From CAYHHI01 sp964356335 (lineage in GTDB: Bacteria; Arandabacterota; Arandabacteria; Arandabacterales; Arandabacteraceae), in assembly GCA_964356335.1 (NCBI GenBank), contig CAYHHI010000007.1:26586-90585 (forward strand): 64,000 bases of DNA, read 5' to 3'. Of this stretch, positions 1 to 8,925 are shown in pieces. The translations under genes and the position numbers were made by a program. How positions within the stretch are numbered: position 1 is the first letter of the stretch; each line of letters starts with the position of its first letter. The notes under the pieces are model-generated. The model worked only from the letters and a program-made list of their open reading frames with translations, made no database searches and was not told the origin of the DNA.

Positions 1-2
1 TG

Positions 3-194
3 GTCTGTGAGAAGGCGAGCCAGAAAGGGATCTTGATCGGCAAACGCGGCGAAGCGATCAAGAGACTCGGGAAGGCTGCGAGGGCCGAAATCGAAGGCTT
101 CGTCGGAAAGGAAGTCTTTCTTGAGCTCAAAGTTGACGTCAGAGAAAACTGGGGGAGGGAGGAGCGCACAGTAAAGCAGCTCGGACAAACCTGA
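3..194 (+). CDS. era: GTPase Era, C-terminal KH-domain fragment (5' end outside window)
   Basis: The frame starting at base 3 runs open to a TGA at 192-194 and encodes about 63 residues that match the end of the ribosome-assembly GTPase Era. A type II KH motif is visible as IGKRGEAIK (the GxxG loop), followed by the typical FVGKEVFLELKVDV strand and the closing ENWGREERTVKQLG segment. Era binds the 3' end of 16S rRNA through this KH domain during 30S maturation. The G domain lies upstream of the window. The gene is truncated by the window edge, not broken. Confidence 0.88.
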   Translation, partial: VCEKASQKGILIGKRGEAIKRLGKAARAEIEGFVGKEVFLELKVDVRENWGREERTVKQLGQT

Positions 195-345
195 GGGCGA
201 CGTCCTTCCTGAATTATCGGCACATGCCGCAGATAGGCTCCTGACCTAGAGGATCTTCTCGCTGCTGGAACAACGGCTTATGAGGATGGACACGGCGAAG
301 GAGGCGCACAGAGGCAGACGTGACCAGACAAGTGTACAGGGGAGG

Positions 346-1713
346 CTATCTGAGAAGCACTAGTTTCTTGGTGAGGTGCCTGGTCTGGCCTGCCCTGAGG
401 ACGCAGAAGTAGAACCCGCTTGCAACCGGAGTACCGTACTGGTTTTCCCCATTCCAGACCACGGCGTGATCACCTTTGGCATGCTCGAGGTTAACGAGGT
501 TCCGGACTACTCGTCCGCTGACATCGTATATGCTTACTTGAGCCGGCATATCACCGTCCACGGTGAACCTCACGGTCGCTGGAAGTATGGACACACAGGC
601 TTCATCCAGAACCAGATTGAGGCCGCCTGATGAGTACAGGTCCTTTCTCGGGAAATCATCAGACTGGCTATTGCCAAGAAACCGCGATGAGAGGGCCTCG
701 TCTATGTTCAGGATTTTCATGCGATGCTCGAGAGCATAATCGATCACGTCAGCAAGCATCTCCCGATCAACGCATGTGGGCAGGCCGGTGCAGTCATCGA
801 CGACGATGTGGTTGTTAAGAATGTACCACCCGCCGTACGCCATGACGCTATCCATCCGCTGCTTGTAGTAGTTGAAAGGTCTTGAGCCTGCGGTCACATC
901 CCATTTCAAGAGATATGGGTCCACCTGTTCGATCCGTGGATTGGAGCCTTGCCATCCACGGCAGGATTCGTAGTATAGCTTAGAAGCCTCAATCACCGGA
1001 TAACTGCAGGCTCCGTAAGGCAGAGAGAGGTGCTTGGCCGGGAACCCTCTTGCCTGCAGTTCGGCCTTCGACTGGCTGAGTTCATAGTGCAATGTCACGC
1101 TGTCTACCTGGCTCAGAGCCTTGTGTGTCATACTGTGACTGCCGATATCCCACCCGGCTTCCTGGAGTGCACTGACCTGATCCCATGACATGTAAAAGCC
1201 CCAATTGATCCAGCTTGGTACTATGTAGGCAGTAGCCGTGACACCCTTGCTCTCGAGCAACGGGAGAGCGGCGCTATAAACCGTTTCATGGCCGTCATCG
1301 AAAGTGAGCGTCATCAAGGCGGACTGGCCTGCGATGGTGACCGATCTTGTGAGGGTCCCGTGGGCGGCCGTTTGGATCTGGGCTGTGACTTCATAATCGA
1401 CAGCCTCGGCAAATACGCACGATGGAGTCATGCCTTTCGTGTCGACCAGGCCGTCACCGTTGAGATCCCAGTATGCTTCGATGAGCGAATCACTGCCTGC
1501 CACTGTGCTGAGCCTGAAGTCAACTCCGAAGGGAACAACGCCCCATTGCCTGCTGGGCATGATCTGGACATTGAATGGGTCCTCCGGGGCGTGCCAGGCA
1601 CACCCAGTGGGATAGACAGGTTCCGTGGGAAGATTGCTTGCGGTCGCGGGGTAGGCGCTCACAAAAACGACAAGCACCAGAAGGAATTGCGCTGATTTCA
1701 TCATAGGTTTCAC
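346..1713 (-). CDS. Secreted polysaccharide deacetylase (NodB domain) with PKD-like and C-terminal FlgD/Ig-like domains
   Basis: 455 residues starting at GTG 1713, preceded by GGAAGAG. Residues 1-25 form a signal peptide. Residues 55-128 resemble a PKD domain (YWDLNGDGLVD). The NodB deacetylase core follows, with motif 1 as TFDDG (D139, D140) and the metal-binding H-x3-H as GSHSMTH (H193, H197); PYGACSYP fits the later arginine/proline region of the fold. The last 70 residues are a FlgD-like Ig domain (YDVSGRVVRNL, SGFYFCVL) ending in KKLVLLR, a tail typical of secreted proteins in FCB-related phyla. The predicted role is removal of N- or O-acetyl groups from an extracytoplasmic polysaccharide. 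The substrate cannot be told from sequence. It stands alone on the minus strand. Confidence 0.85.
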   Translation of the reverse strand: MKPMMKSAQFLLVLVVFVSAYPATASNLPTEPVYPTGCAWHAPEDPFNVQIMPSRQWGVVPFGVDFRLSTVAGSDSLIEAYWDLNGDGLVDTKGMTPSCVFAEAVDYEVTAQIQTAAHGTLTRSVTIAGQSALMTLTFDDGHETVYSAALPLLESKGVTATAYIVPSWINWGFYMSWDQVSALQEAGWDIGSHSMTHKALSQVDSVTLHYELSQSKAELQARGFPAKHLSLPYGACSYPVIEASKLYYESCRGWQGSNPRIEQVDPYLLKWDVTAGSRPFNYYKQRMDSVMAYGGWYILNNHIVVDDCTGLPTCVDREMLADVIDYALEHRMKILNIDEALSSRFLGNSQSDDFPRKDLYSSGGLNLVLDEACVSILPATVRFTVDGDMPAQVSIYDVSGRVVRNLVNLEHAKGDHAVVWNGENQYGTPVASGFYFCVLRAGQTRHLTKKLVLLR

Positions 1714-1973
1714 GTTCTGTCTCTTCCAGGGTATTCCATTCCCAAGGGCGGACCGCTCCTAGTCCCCGACGTCAGCCCCCCCGAATATACACTTATTTTA
1801 TCACATTCTGGGCGATTCCGGAAGCACGATTTCTGTCCTCTGGGGATTCGGAGCAGACATCATGCCCCCTGACTCCTACCACCCTGCGGGAGGTCTGGCC
1901 CTTGCCTGGATGGGTGGGTGTGCCGGGCGCATTCATGGGTGCGGCAAGTGCCTATCGGATTGTGATCAGGCTT

Positions 1974-3047
1974 TCATTCATAGGCCGGAGACCATTTGCC
2001 GATATGCTTTACGATCGTGGCAATCAGCTTCACAAGATGGTCATAGTCCCGAAGACTCATTACTTCGGTGGGTGAGTGAACATATCGAACAGGGACTGCC
2101 AGGGCCATCATTGCTGCGCCGAGAGTCTGGAGTGCGGCCCCATCGGTCGCTCCGCCGGTCACGGCGACTTGCAGGGGGATGCCTTCCCCGGCAGCCGCCT
2201 CGCTAATCTGCTTCATCAGCGTTCTTGAAGCGAAGGCCAATCGGTCGAGCATCCTCAAGACAGGGCCATCGCCCGGCCTCACTGCGGAAAGATGAAATTC
2301 AACCTGCGGAGAATCACCCGTCGTACAGGAATCAACAGCGATCGCAAAGTCAGGCCTCAACGTATTCCCGAGCACCTCGGCACCCCTGAGGCCGAGTTCC
2401 TCCTGGACCGACCATGCAAAGGACACCCTGAGATTGAGGGCATCGATTTCTATCAATTCGAGGGCTTCTATCAACGCGGCACAGCCCAGTCTATCGTCAA
2501 AACCCCGGCTGGCAACCAGGCCATTGGCGAGCATGCAGAAGTGCTTTCTCAAGATTATCGGGGTCAGCTTCGAAATACCGAGATCTTCCGTCTCCCGTCT
2601 CGACCTTGTTCCCAGATCCACCAAGATGTCTTCGATCTTCACGACCTCAGACATCTCCTTCGTTCGGTCCTTCATGAGGTGCGGCGGCTTGATCCCAATC
2701 ACGCCGGGAACAGGCTCGCGCCTTCCTTCGGGATAGATGTCAACGACTCTCCCGACCAGTACCCGTTCATCGATACCCCCGACGGCTCTCACTCTCAGAT
2801 AACCGCTGTCCTCGATGTGCCGTACCACCAGCCCTATCTCGTCCATGTGCGCAACGAAGACGGCATGCTTCTCGCCTTTGCCGAGGGTGAGGATGAGATT
2901 CCCCATGGCGTCAACCTTGGTGCTGCCGAACTTCGAAACCTTGCCCCTGATCTTGTCACGGATGGGGTCTTCCCAGCCGGAAACTCCCGGCGTGAAAATC
3001 AGTTCTTTAAGAAGGTCGAGATGCCTGCTAAGTTTCTCGTCAACCAT
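1974..3047 (-). CDS. M42 family metallo-aminopeptidase (glutamyl aminopeptidase/endoglucanase-type)
   Basis: 357 residues, the normal length for M42 peptidases, which form large tetrahedral cytosolic complexes trimming peptides from their N termini. The complete di-metal site is visible in order: AHMDEIG (His and Asp), GFDDRLGC (bridging Asp), WSVQEELGLRGAEV (catalytic Glu and metal Glu), AIAVDSCTTGD (Asp) and VRYVHSPTEV (His). The N-terminal GVSGWEDPIRD is also a family signature. Substrate preference within the family cannot be assigned. It lies downstream of nothing obvious on its strand, and the 260 bp between it and the deacetylase gene hold only an A+T-rich patch near 1785-1805. Confidence 0.93.
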   Translation of the reverse strand: MVDEKLSRHLDLLKELIFTPGVSGWEDPIRDKIRGKVSKFGSTKVDAMGNLILTLGKGEKHAVFVAHMDEIGLVVRHIEDSGYLRVRAVGGIDERVLVGRVVDIYPEGRREPVPGVIGIKPPHLMKDRTKEMSEVVKIEDILVDLGTRSRRETEDLGISKLTPIILRKHFCMLANGLVASRGFDDRLGCAALIEALELIEIDALNLRVSFAWSVQEELGLRGAEVLGNTLRPDFAIAVDSCTTGDSPQVEFHLSAVRPGDGPVLRMLDRLAFASRTLMKQISEAAAGEGIPLQVAVTGGATDGAALQTLGAAMMALAVPVRYVHSPTEVMSLRDYDHLVKLIATIVKHIGKWSPAYE

Positions 3048-3207
3048 GCTGCGCCTCCAATCACGTTGGCCAGAAGTCCATTCTATACCCTTCTGCCTTG
3101 AGTGTCAATTCGCAGCGTCACGTCAAATCCTTTTCGGGAGCGCGTCTTTCAGGATCATCGCTCTCGGATTCTCATCCAGGGTTCCGAAGGGCAGCTCCAA
3201 ACGAATG

Positions 3208-3236
3208 TTGACATGGATGGCCACTTGGGGTTTAAA
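3208..3236 (+). promoter_or_regulatory. Candidate sigma-70-type promoter for the lipoprotein/barrel pair
   Basis: TTGACA at 3208-3213, 17-bp spacer, then TTTAAA at 3231-3236. This lies 42 bp upstream of the lipoprotein start. The -35 is perfect and the -10 is moderate. Confidence 0.5.
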
Positions 3237-3277
3237 TATGTTCCATGGTGTTAACGCCTGCGAAAGGAGGGCGACGT

Positions 3278-4183
3278 ATGAGGTTTGCAGTCTTGTTTCT
3301 ATTGCTGGTACTCGTTGGTGGGTGCAACCTGTACAGCCCCTTCTATGACGAAGGGAAAAGCGACGATCTCGATGATATCAAGGGTGATGTCCAGGCCGCG
3401 CTCGAAAGGGGCGAGCCCGACAAAGCCTATGAGTACGCTGTGCGAGGAATTAAGAAGCATCCCGACTGTGTGAGCCTGTACTACCTTGGAGCCGTCGCCA
3501 AGGTGCAGGACGCAGACGTCGGTTTCACTGACTTTGCCTCCATGCTGAGAGGTGAGGACGGGGGAAGCGATCTTGCCTTGGGGCGACCTCCTCTTTACTG
3601 GAGTGTTGCCGCAGGTGAGACGACTTTCTTCCTTGATCTTTCACCCGAGAAGCTGGCGACGATGGCCATGGCCTTCAATACCAGCTACGATCTACTTGAG
3701 GAAGCAGCCGATTTGGTCGCACAGGGGAAGGCGACCCCAGAGGAACTCGAGGATTTTGAAGGGGACATCCAGCTGGGATTAGGGATCTCAGGTCTTCTTA
3801 CGGCGATACTCACCGTGCTGGATTACAGCCACGATCTCGATGACGAAGATGGCTTTGTGCTGAATCCGTTGATCAAGGCTTATGAGTTTGAGGGAGGTGG
3901 GTGGGCCTTCACGGCGACTGTCGATCCATCTGACATCTGCAAGTCGATGCCCTGGCTCGTCGTGGCCCAGGAAGCTCTGTATGATCACTACCGGGGTGTC
4001 GTGGGGGGCGATTTGCCTGCTGATATTCCGAGCGGCTACCAGTTTATCAAAACGGAATTCTGGACCGACCCCACCATAGACACCGGAACCGTTACCGGTG
4101 AGTTCTTCGCGAATGTTCACGACGGCATTGTGAGCTTCCACGAAAAGTATTCTTGCAGCACAGAGGTGAGAAGCCATGAATAG
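3278..4183 (+). CDS. Lipoprotein resembling TRAP-associated TatT/TPR-type proteins
   Basis: Start chosen at ATG 3278, which follows GAAAGGAGG with good spacing and begins a classic lipoprotein signal (LVLVGGC, lipidated Cys16); an upstream in-frame start would bury the signal. The protein is 301 residues. The part after the lipobox contains helical pairs (ALERGEPDKAYEYAVRGIKK, then CVSLYYLGAVAKV) that look like TPR-type repeats. The remainder has no signature I can name. It overlaps the next gene by 8 bp (ATGAATAG), so it is probably translated together with the beta-barrel protein and may work with it at the outer membrane. The resemblance to TatT-like proteins is weak inference. Confidence 0.7.
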   Translation: MRFAVLFLLLVLVGGCNLYSPFYDEGKSDDLDDIKGDVQAALERGEPDKAYEYAVRGIKKHPDCVSLYYLGAVAKVQDADVGFTDFASMLRGEDGGSDLALGRPPLYWSVAAGETTFFLDLSPEKLATMAMAFNTSYDLLEEAADLVAQGKATPEELEDFEGDIQLGLGISGLLTAILTVLDYSHDLDDEDGFVLNPLIKAYEFEGGGWAFTATVDPSDICKSMPWLVVAQEALYDHYRGVVGGDLPADIPSGYQFIKTEFWTDPTIDTGTVTGEFFANVHDGIVSFHEKYSCSTEVRSHE

Positions 4184-5297
4184 AGCCATCGTCATTTTCG
4201 GTCTTATCCTGGCTATCTCTACAACAGCTTTCGCCAGGGAGAGCACTGAGATCATAAGTGCGCGCTATCTAGGTATGGGAGGCTGTTTCGTTGCGGGTGA
4301 ACGTGACAGGACGATGCTCTTCGCCAATCCCGCCGCCCTTGACAGACCCGATGGAAGAATGATCACCGTGATGGGTGTCGCCTCAACAATAAACTCCAAG
4401 ACCGCCGATGTCCTCGGGTTCATCCTTGATCATCGCGACGACTTCGCGGACATTAGTGATATGTCGGAGACGGAGCAGAACGACTTCTTCGACTTGATCG
4501 TCAGGGAAATAAACTTCAAGCGGATGAATTTCATGCTTTCAACCGTGCCCTTTGGTTGGATCCAGAAGCCGCTGGGAGGCGCCCTGTTCACTGACTCGCG
4601 TATATCAGGGATGGCCTTCAACGGGGCGAGTGGCACGCCACTTGTTGATTTTTCCGTCAGACAGGATTTCGGCGGCATAGTAGGATATAGCTATGGTTGG
4701 AACGGCATCCAGTCGTTTCTCCCCAACAGGCTTTCGGTCGGAGCCAGCCTCAAGTACATCCATCGGAGCGCCTATTCCATCCGTGAGACCATAACGGAGT
4801 TGAGCGATGGGGAAGCGGGGGAGATCATGAACGGGACGACTGTCGGCCTTGATCTGGGCCTGCTCTATGACATCAACCCCAGTATCTGTGTCGGCACTGC
4901 CCTGTATGACGCTCTCGCAAGCGATATCCAATGGAAGGGCGATGAGTCTGATTTCTCGAGAATACAGCCGGGGGACAAGGAGGAGATCGAACCCTCGCTC
5001 AGAGTGGGATTCACGTACAATCTTCCCTGGAAGGTGCAGTATGTACACTCGCCGCTTCTGGCGTTTGATCTCAATGAACCCTTTGATGGCGACATCACCT
5101 TCTTTAAGAAACTCCACATCGGGGCAGAGGCGTCCCTCTTTAGAGACTGGTTCAAGGTGAGAATCGGGGTCTCCCAAGGATATCCTACCATTGGCTTGAG
5201 TGTGTGGTCCTTCACGTACGCCTACTACGCTGAAGAAAGCGGCCGCCATGCGGGCCAGATTCCCGATCATAGACATGTGCTCTGTTTTGGGCTGTGA
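4176..5297 (+). CDS. Outer-membrane beta-barrel protein (PorV/TraF/FadL-like)
   Basis: 373 residues with a signal peptide (cleavage near AFA-RES). The mature N terminus, ARYLGMGGCFVAGE followed by FANPAAL, is the hallmark of PorV/UPF0164/TraF-like barrels, in which a glycine-rich plug segment precedes the strands. Alternating hydrophobic strands continue to the end (LSVGASLKYIH, FKVRIGVSQGYPTIGLSVW), with YAYYAEE near the C terminus as in related barrels. It overlaps the upstream lipoprotein gene by 8 bp, suggesting a lipoprotein/barrel partnership. The substrate, if it is a transporter, is unknown. Confidence 0.8.
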   Translation: MNRAIVIFGLILAISTTAFARESTEIISARYLGMGGCFVAGERDRTMLFANPAALDRPDGRMITVMGVASTINSKTADVLGFILDHRDDFADISDMSETEQNDFFDLIVREINFKRMNFMLSTVPFGWIQKPLGGALFTDSRISGMAFNGASGTPLVDFSVRQDFGGIVGYSYGWNGIQSFLPNRLSVGASLKYIHRSAYSIRETITELSDGEAGEIMNGTTVGLDLGLLYDINPSICVGTALYDALASDIQWKGDESDFSRIQPGDKEEIEPSLRVGFTYNLPWKVQYVHSPLLAFDLNEPFDGDITFFKKLHIGAEASLFRDWFKVRIGVSQGYPTIGLSVWSFTYAYYAEESGRHAGQIPDHRHVLCFGL

Positions 5298-5346
5298 GGA
5301 GGCTTCTGGCTTTTGATGGTTGTGGCTTGAGGGAGGTGTCCGATAA

Positions 5347-5829
5347 GTGGAAATAAGGTCGGTGCGGATAAGCATGCCCGAGGGGGCTAATGTAATCGCA
5401 GGGCAGACCCATTTTATTAAGACGGTCGAGGATCTATACGAAATCTTCACGGGCTCGGTTCCGGGCATCAAGTTCGGAATTGCCTTTTGTGAGGCCTCAG
5501 GGGATTGCCTTGTCAGGTGGGACGGCAATGACGATGAGCTTTCCAAGGCTGCCATCGAGGCTGCCAAAAGCGTTGCCGCTGGCCACTTCTTCATCGCCTT
5601 CATAAGAGATGCCTATCCCATAAACCTTTTGCCGGCCATTAAGATGTGTCCGGAGATCTGCAACATCTTCTGCGCAACTGCAAATCCAGTTGAATTGCTG
5701 GTTGTCGAGTCTGAGCAGGGCAGGGGAGTTGTTGGCGTGATTGACGGCTTCAGGCCCAAAGGCATTGAGGATGAAGCCGGCAAGAAATGGCGGAAGCATC
5801 TCCTGAGGAAAATCGGCTACAAATTGTGA
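5347..5829 (+). CDS. Adenosine-specific kinase family protein (DUF355)
   Basis: 160 residues starting at GTG 5347, preceded by GGGAGGTGTC. The whole chain matches the adenosine-specific kinase family known from archaea and anaerobic bacteria: a small alpha/beta protein with GIKFGIAFCEASGDCLVRW, AAKSVAAGHFFIAFIRDAYPINLL and the NIFCATANPVELLVVE core. The archaeal structural representative was assigned adenosine-binding/kinase activity, but the physiological role in bacteria is poorly established. It is followed by a strong hairpin and convergent asnA. Confidence 0.88.
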   Translation: MEIRSVRISMPEGANVIAGQTHFIKTVEDLYEIFTGSVPGIKFGIAFCEASGDCLVRWDGNDDELSKAAIEAAKSVAAGHFFIAFIRDAYPINLLPAIKMCPEICNIFCATANPVELLVVESEQGRGVVGVIDGFRPKGIEDEAGKKWRKHLLRKIGYKL

Positions 5830-5895
5830 GAGTGGAATGATGGCAGCGAGGTGTGCATGCTGCCATGTCTTGCCGTCTCGTGGGAACCAAAGAAT

Positions 5896-5924
5896 ACGCC
5901 CAGCGGGTTACCCGCTGGGCGTTT
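5896..5924. terminator. Bidirectional hairpin between convergent genes
   Basis: A perfect 12-bp stem (5896-5907 pairing with 5911-5922) closed by a TTA loop. TTT follows on the plus side and an ATTCTTT tract on the minus side. It sits between the adenosine-kinase-like gene and asnA, which converge here, so it can terminate both. Confidence 0.85.
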
Positions 5925-5945
5925 CAGTATTCGAGTCAGACACCT

Positions 5946-7088
5946 CTACTCAAGAACGCGGATGTTCTTCTTGACGCAGATCTCTCGGAGTTCCTTGGGC
6001 CATACGGTGACGCTGACCTCACCGAGGTGAGCCTTCCGGAGAAGAAGCATGGTGGTCCTGGATTGACCGATGCCACCACCGATCGATAGCGGGATCTGGT
6101 CATTCATGATCGCCTGGTGGTATGGCAGCTTAAGGAAGTCGAGCTGGCCCGTGATCTCAAGCTGGTTCCTGAGCGTCTCCTTGGTGACGCGGATGCCCAT
6201 GGAGGTCAGCTCGTGGCGGCGCTTGGTGATGTGGTTCCAGATGAGAATGTCGCCATTGAGGCCGCGCATTGGTTGACCATCCTCGGAGACCGTCTCAGTT
6301 ACCCAATCATCATAGTCGGCGGCTCGCATCTCGTGCGGGTAGCCGTCCTTCAGGATCCATCCTATGCCGATTATGAAGATCGCAGGGTAGTGCTCCGAGA
6401 TCACCTTGGTCTCACGCTGCTTGCGCGGGAGGTCCGGGTACATGTCGAGGATTTCCTCGGCGTGCAGGAACTTGAGCTCCTCCGGCAGGTTCGGGAAGCG
6501 CGGGTCCCTTAGCTGAGGGTACATGCCCTGGACCATCTTCTCCGCACCGACGATCACCTTCCAGATTCTCCGAACAGTGTCCTTGAGATAGTTCAGGTTG
6601 CGCTGGTCCGCGGCGATAACCTTTTCCCAATCCCACTGGTCCACGTAGGAGGAGTGGTCGTGATCGAGGAAGTAGTCCTTGCGCACGGCGCGCATGTCGG
6701 TATTGATCCCCTCACCGACCTTGCAGTTGAACTGCCTCAGGGCCATCCTTTTCCACTTGGTTGCCGCCTGCACGACCTGGGCATTGATCCGTTTCTCAAG
6801 GCCGAGCCCGCAGGGAAACTCTACCGGAGTGCGCGAACCGTCGCGATCCAGATAATCGTTGACACCGCTCTCCCGGTCCACGATAAGCGGCACTTCGACT
6901 GTGAATAGGTTGAGCTCCTTATTCAAGTTGTCCTCGACATAACGCTTGACCGCACGCAGCGCTATCTGCGTCTCTTTGGGATCGAGGATCGACCTGTAAT
7001 TGTCCGGCAGGATCTTCTCCACCTCTGCATATGTGCTGACACCCGGACCCGCAAGGTCGGCTTTCTTATCCATCTTCAGGTTTTCCAT
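5946..7088 (-). CDS. asnA: Aspartate-ammonia ligase (asparagine synthetase A)
   Basis: 380 residues starting at ATG 7088 after GGAGGG. It converts aspartate, ammonia and ATP to asparagine, AMP and pyrophosphate. The class II aminoacyl-tRNA-synthetase-like fold is recognisable by segments shared with E. coli AsnA: KWKRMALRQF, YVDQWDWEKVI, MRAADYDDWVTE, LNGDILIWN, LTSMGIRVT and the motif 3 arginine in SIGGGIGQSRTTMLLL. It is about 50 residues longer than the E. coli enzyme, mainly at the N terminus (a YAEVEKILPDNYRS lead-in), which is usual for homologues from anaerobes. A start at the next Met (7073) is possible. It lies 55 bp downstream of the dehydratase gene on the same strand, so the two may be co-transcribed. 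Confidence 0.95.
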   Translation of the reverse strand: MENLKMDKKADLAGPGVSTYAEVEKILPDNYRSILDPKETQIALRAVKRYVEDNLNKELNLFTVEVPLIVDRESGVNDYLDRDGSRTPVEFPCGLGLEKRINAQVVQAATKWKRMALRQFNCKVGEGINTDMRAVRKDYFLDHDHSSYVDQWDWEKVIAADQRNLNYLKDTVRRIWKVIVGAEKMVQGMYPQLRDPRFPNLPEELKFLHAEEILDMYPDLPRKQRETKVISEHYPAIFIIGIGWILKDGYPHEMRAADYDDWVTETVSEDGQPMRGLNGDILIWNHITKRRHELTSMGIRVTKETLRNQLEITGQLDFLKLPYHQAIMNDQIPLSIGGGIGQSRTTMLLLRKAHLGEVSVTVWPKELREICVKKNIRVLE

Positions 7089-7143
7089 CTACATCCCTCC
7101 TGATTTCCGTGTGGGAAAACACTACTCTTCTTGGCTTCCGTTC

Positions 7144-8670
7144 CTATCGCGTGAAGATGCCCGGCCCGTGGTCTATCTTGCCCAGCCTTTCGGTGACCAG
7201 GTCCGCGGCCTTTGCTTCATCTTTGTCTATGCCGCACGCCACCTCGGCGATCTTGGCCAGCTTATCCAGATTTATGTGCCTGAGAGCCATGAGCCTTGCT
7301 GCTTCCGTGTTTCCGCCGCCGTGGATAGCCATCGCCGACCAGTTGGTGCCCCTGGTGAGATTCTCGATCAGCCGCCATATCCTCAGCCTGTCCTCCACGG
7401 TCATGCCTTCTTTGGCAGATGCCAGGTACTTGCTTATCTTGGGGCCTATCTCACTGTTCGCGAGGTCCTTTGCGGAAGGCGCTGTTTCGCCTATCCCCGA
7501 CATTATCTCTCTTGCGTAGCGCAGTGAATTGAAGGGGAGCGTGGTGGCCTGAAACTTGGTGCTGTGGGCAATCAAGGAATTTGGAATCCAGGCTCCCGAC
7601 TCGTGGGTGAAGCCCTCATAGCCCGCGGCAAGCGACAGGGAATAGAGCGTCTCGGCCGATATCCCCATCTCAGCGAGTTTTGACATTATGTGACCCATCT
7701 TCGTGACGTTGATGGAATCCGCTGCGAGCTTGGTGGCGCCCAGCAGGAGACTCAGACCGCCTGACTTGCATGCTCCCGCGGTGAGCCTGTGGATGGATGT
7801 GAAGTACTCAAGGAATTTCCCGGTGAACTGCCATTCCTCGCACATGAAGACCCGGTCCCAGGGCACAAAGACATCCTCCACAATCAGCATCGCCTGATGG
7901 TCCGCGTACTTCTTGCCCACATCGACCATCTCGACCTCATCGTCACCAAATCTCAGGTCAACCGGGAACCGGCCGAGGACGTAAGTGAGGCCCGGTGTGT
8001 CAACGGGCAAGGCACAAGCCACGGCATATGTCTTTCCCTCTTCGGTCAGCGCAGTCGTGGGCAGTATCACAACCTCGTTTGCAAGCACGATCCCAGTCTG
8101 ATTGAGTTTCGCACCCCTTATCACTATCCCATCCTTGCGCTTCTCAACTATGCGGAGATACAGGTCAGGATCCTTTTGCTCCTGGGGCTTGAGTTTCCTG
8201 TCACCCTTGGGGTCGGTGAGGGCAGCGGTCACCGTGAGGTCCTCTTCCTGCACCCGCGTCAGCCAGGTCTTCAGACGCTTGTGGTACTCGGTACCCATGG
8301 CCTTATCGATCTCATAGGTGGTGGGGTAAAGGCCTGAGATCGCCTCAGAGCCCGTGCAGCGGAAGGTACAGCATCCCAGGATTTCTCCCATCGCCCTGGC
8401 AAGCCTGGTTTTCCGAACAGCATCCTCCTGGTTCATCAGGGGAGAGGCGTAGAAGTTGCAGACCTTCCCCGTGAGATGGGATTTGGTCGTGAGAAGGTCC
8501 TTAAACTTGGGATGACGCGAAAGCTCGTAAACCTTCTTTATGGTGTCAAGCGATGGCTTCAGGGCAGAGTGTTCAAGTGGATTCTTGATCTTCTCACCCC
8601 GGAACCAGATGTTCATCGGTCTTCGGGCTTTCAATCTCGACACAAACTCTTCAGGCGATTTAAGTGGCAT
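7144..8670 (-). CDS. abfD: 4-hydroxybutyryl-CoA dehydratase/vinylacetyl-CoA isomerase family protein
   Basis: Start chosen at ATG 8670, preceded by AAGGAG; this gives 508 residues, close to the clostridial enzyme. It belongs to the acyl-CoA-dehydrogenase-like flavoproteins that include 4-hydroxyphenylacetate 3-hydroxylase, but all four [4Fe-4S] ligands of the true dehydratase are present with matching spacing: C101 and C105 in LGCCTFRCTG, H294 and C301 in SIHRLTAGACKSG. The stretch TDPKGDRKL-KDPDLYLRIVEKR-KDGIVIRGAK is also nearly that of the dehydratase. The reaction removes water from 4-hydroxybutyryl-CoA to give crotonyl-CoA and is highly oxygen-sensitive. It is used in 4-aminobutyrate or succinate fermentation and in archaeal carbon fixation. 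No CoA-transferase or 4-hydroxybutyrate dehydrogenase lies nearby, so the pathway is open. Confidence 0.87.
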   Translation of the reverse strand: MPLKSPEEFVSRLKARRPMNIWFRGEKIKNPLEHSALKPSLDTIKKVYELSRHPKFKDLLTTKSHLTGKVCNFYASPLMNQEDAVRKTRLARAMGEILGCCTFRCTGSEAISGLYPTTYEIDKAMGTEYHKRLKTWLTRVQEEDLTVTAALTDPKGDRKLKPQEQKDPDLYLRIVEKRKDGIVIRGAKLNQTGIVLANEVVILPTTALTEEGKTYAVACALPVDTPGLTYVLGRFPVDLRFGDDEVEMVDVGKKYADHQAMLIVEDVFVPWDRVFMCEEWQFTGKFLEYFTSIHRLTAGACKSGGLSLLLGATKLAADSINVTKMGHIMSKLAEMGISAETLYSLSLAAGYEGFTHESGAWIPNSLIAHSTKFQATTLPFNSLRYAREIMSGIGETAPSAKDLANSEIGPKISKYLASAKEGMTVEDRLRIWRLIENLTRGTNWSAMAIHGGGNTEAARLMALRHINLDKLAKIAEVACGIDKDEAKAADLVTERLGKIDHGPGIFTR

Positions 8671-8864
8671 CTCGGTTCTCCTTTTCTGAATCACGCGGGC
8701 CTGGACACAAATCACAGAAAGGATAACAAGCGCTGGTTGCCAAAGTCAAGTGCGCCGGCGCCTTTTCGGGGCCCGACGAGGCCCTGGACTTCCGTGGGCA
8801 GCATCGATCTCTCACCCCAAGACGGCTTCCGTTTCCAAGCCGCAGATGCAGCCTTTCACAAGGA

Positions 8865-8893
8865 TTGACACGCGTGTCGCATATTGTTAGAGT
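8865..8893 (+). promoter_or_regulatory. Candidate promoter for the four-gene membrane operon
   Basis: TTGACA at 8865-8870, 17-bp spacer, TAGAGT at 8888-8893, 32 bp before the first start codon of the operon. The divergent dehydratase gene starts at 8670, so this region probably also holds its promoter, which I could not place. Confidence 0.6.
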
Positions 8894-8925
8894 CGCAGCA
8901 TATGCCCACAGTTAAGGAGGCACAA

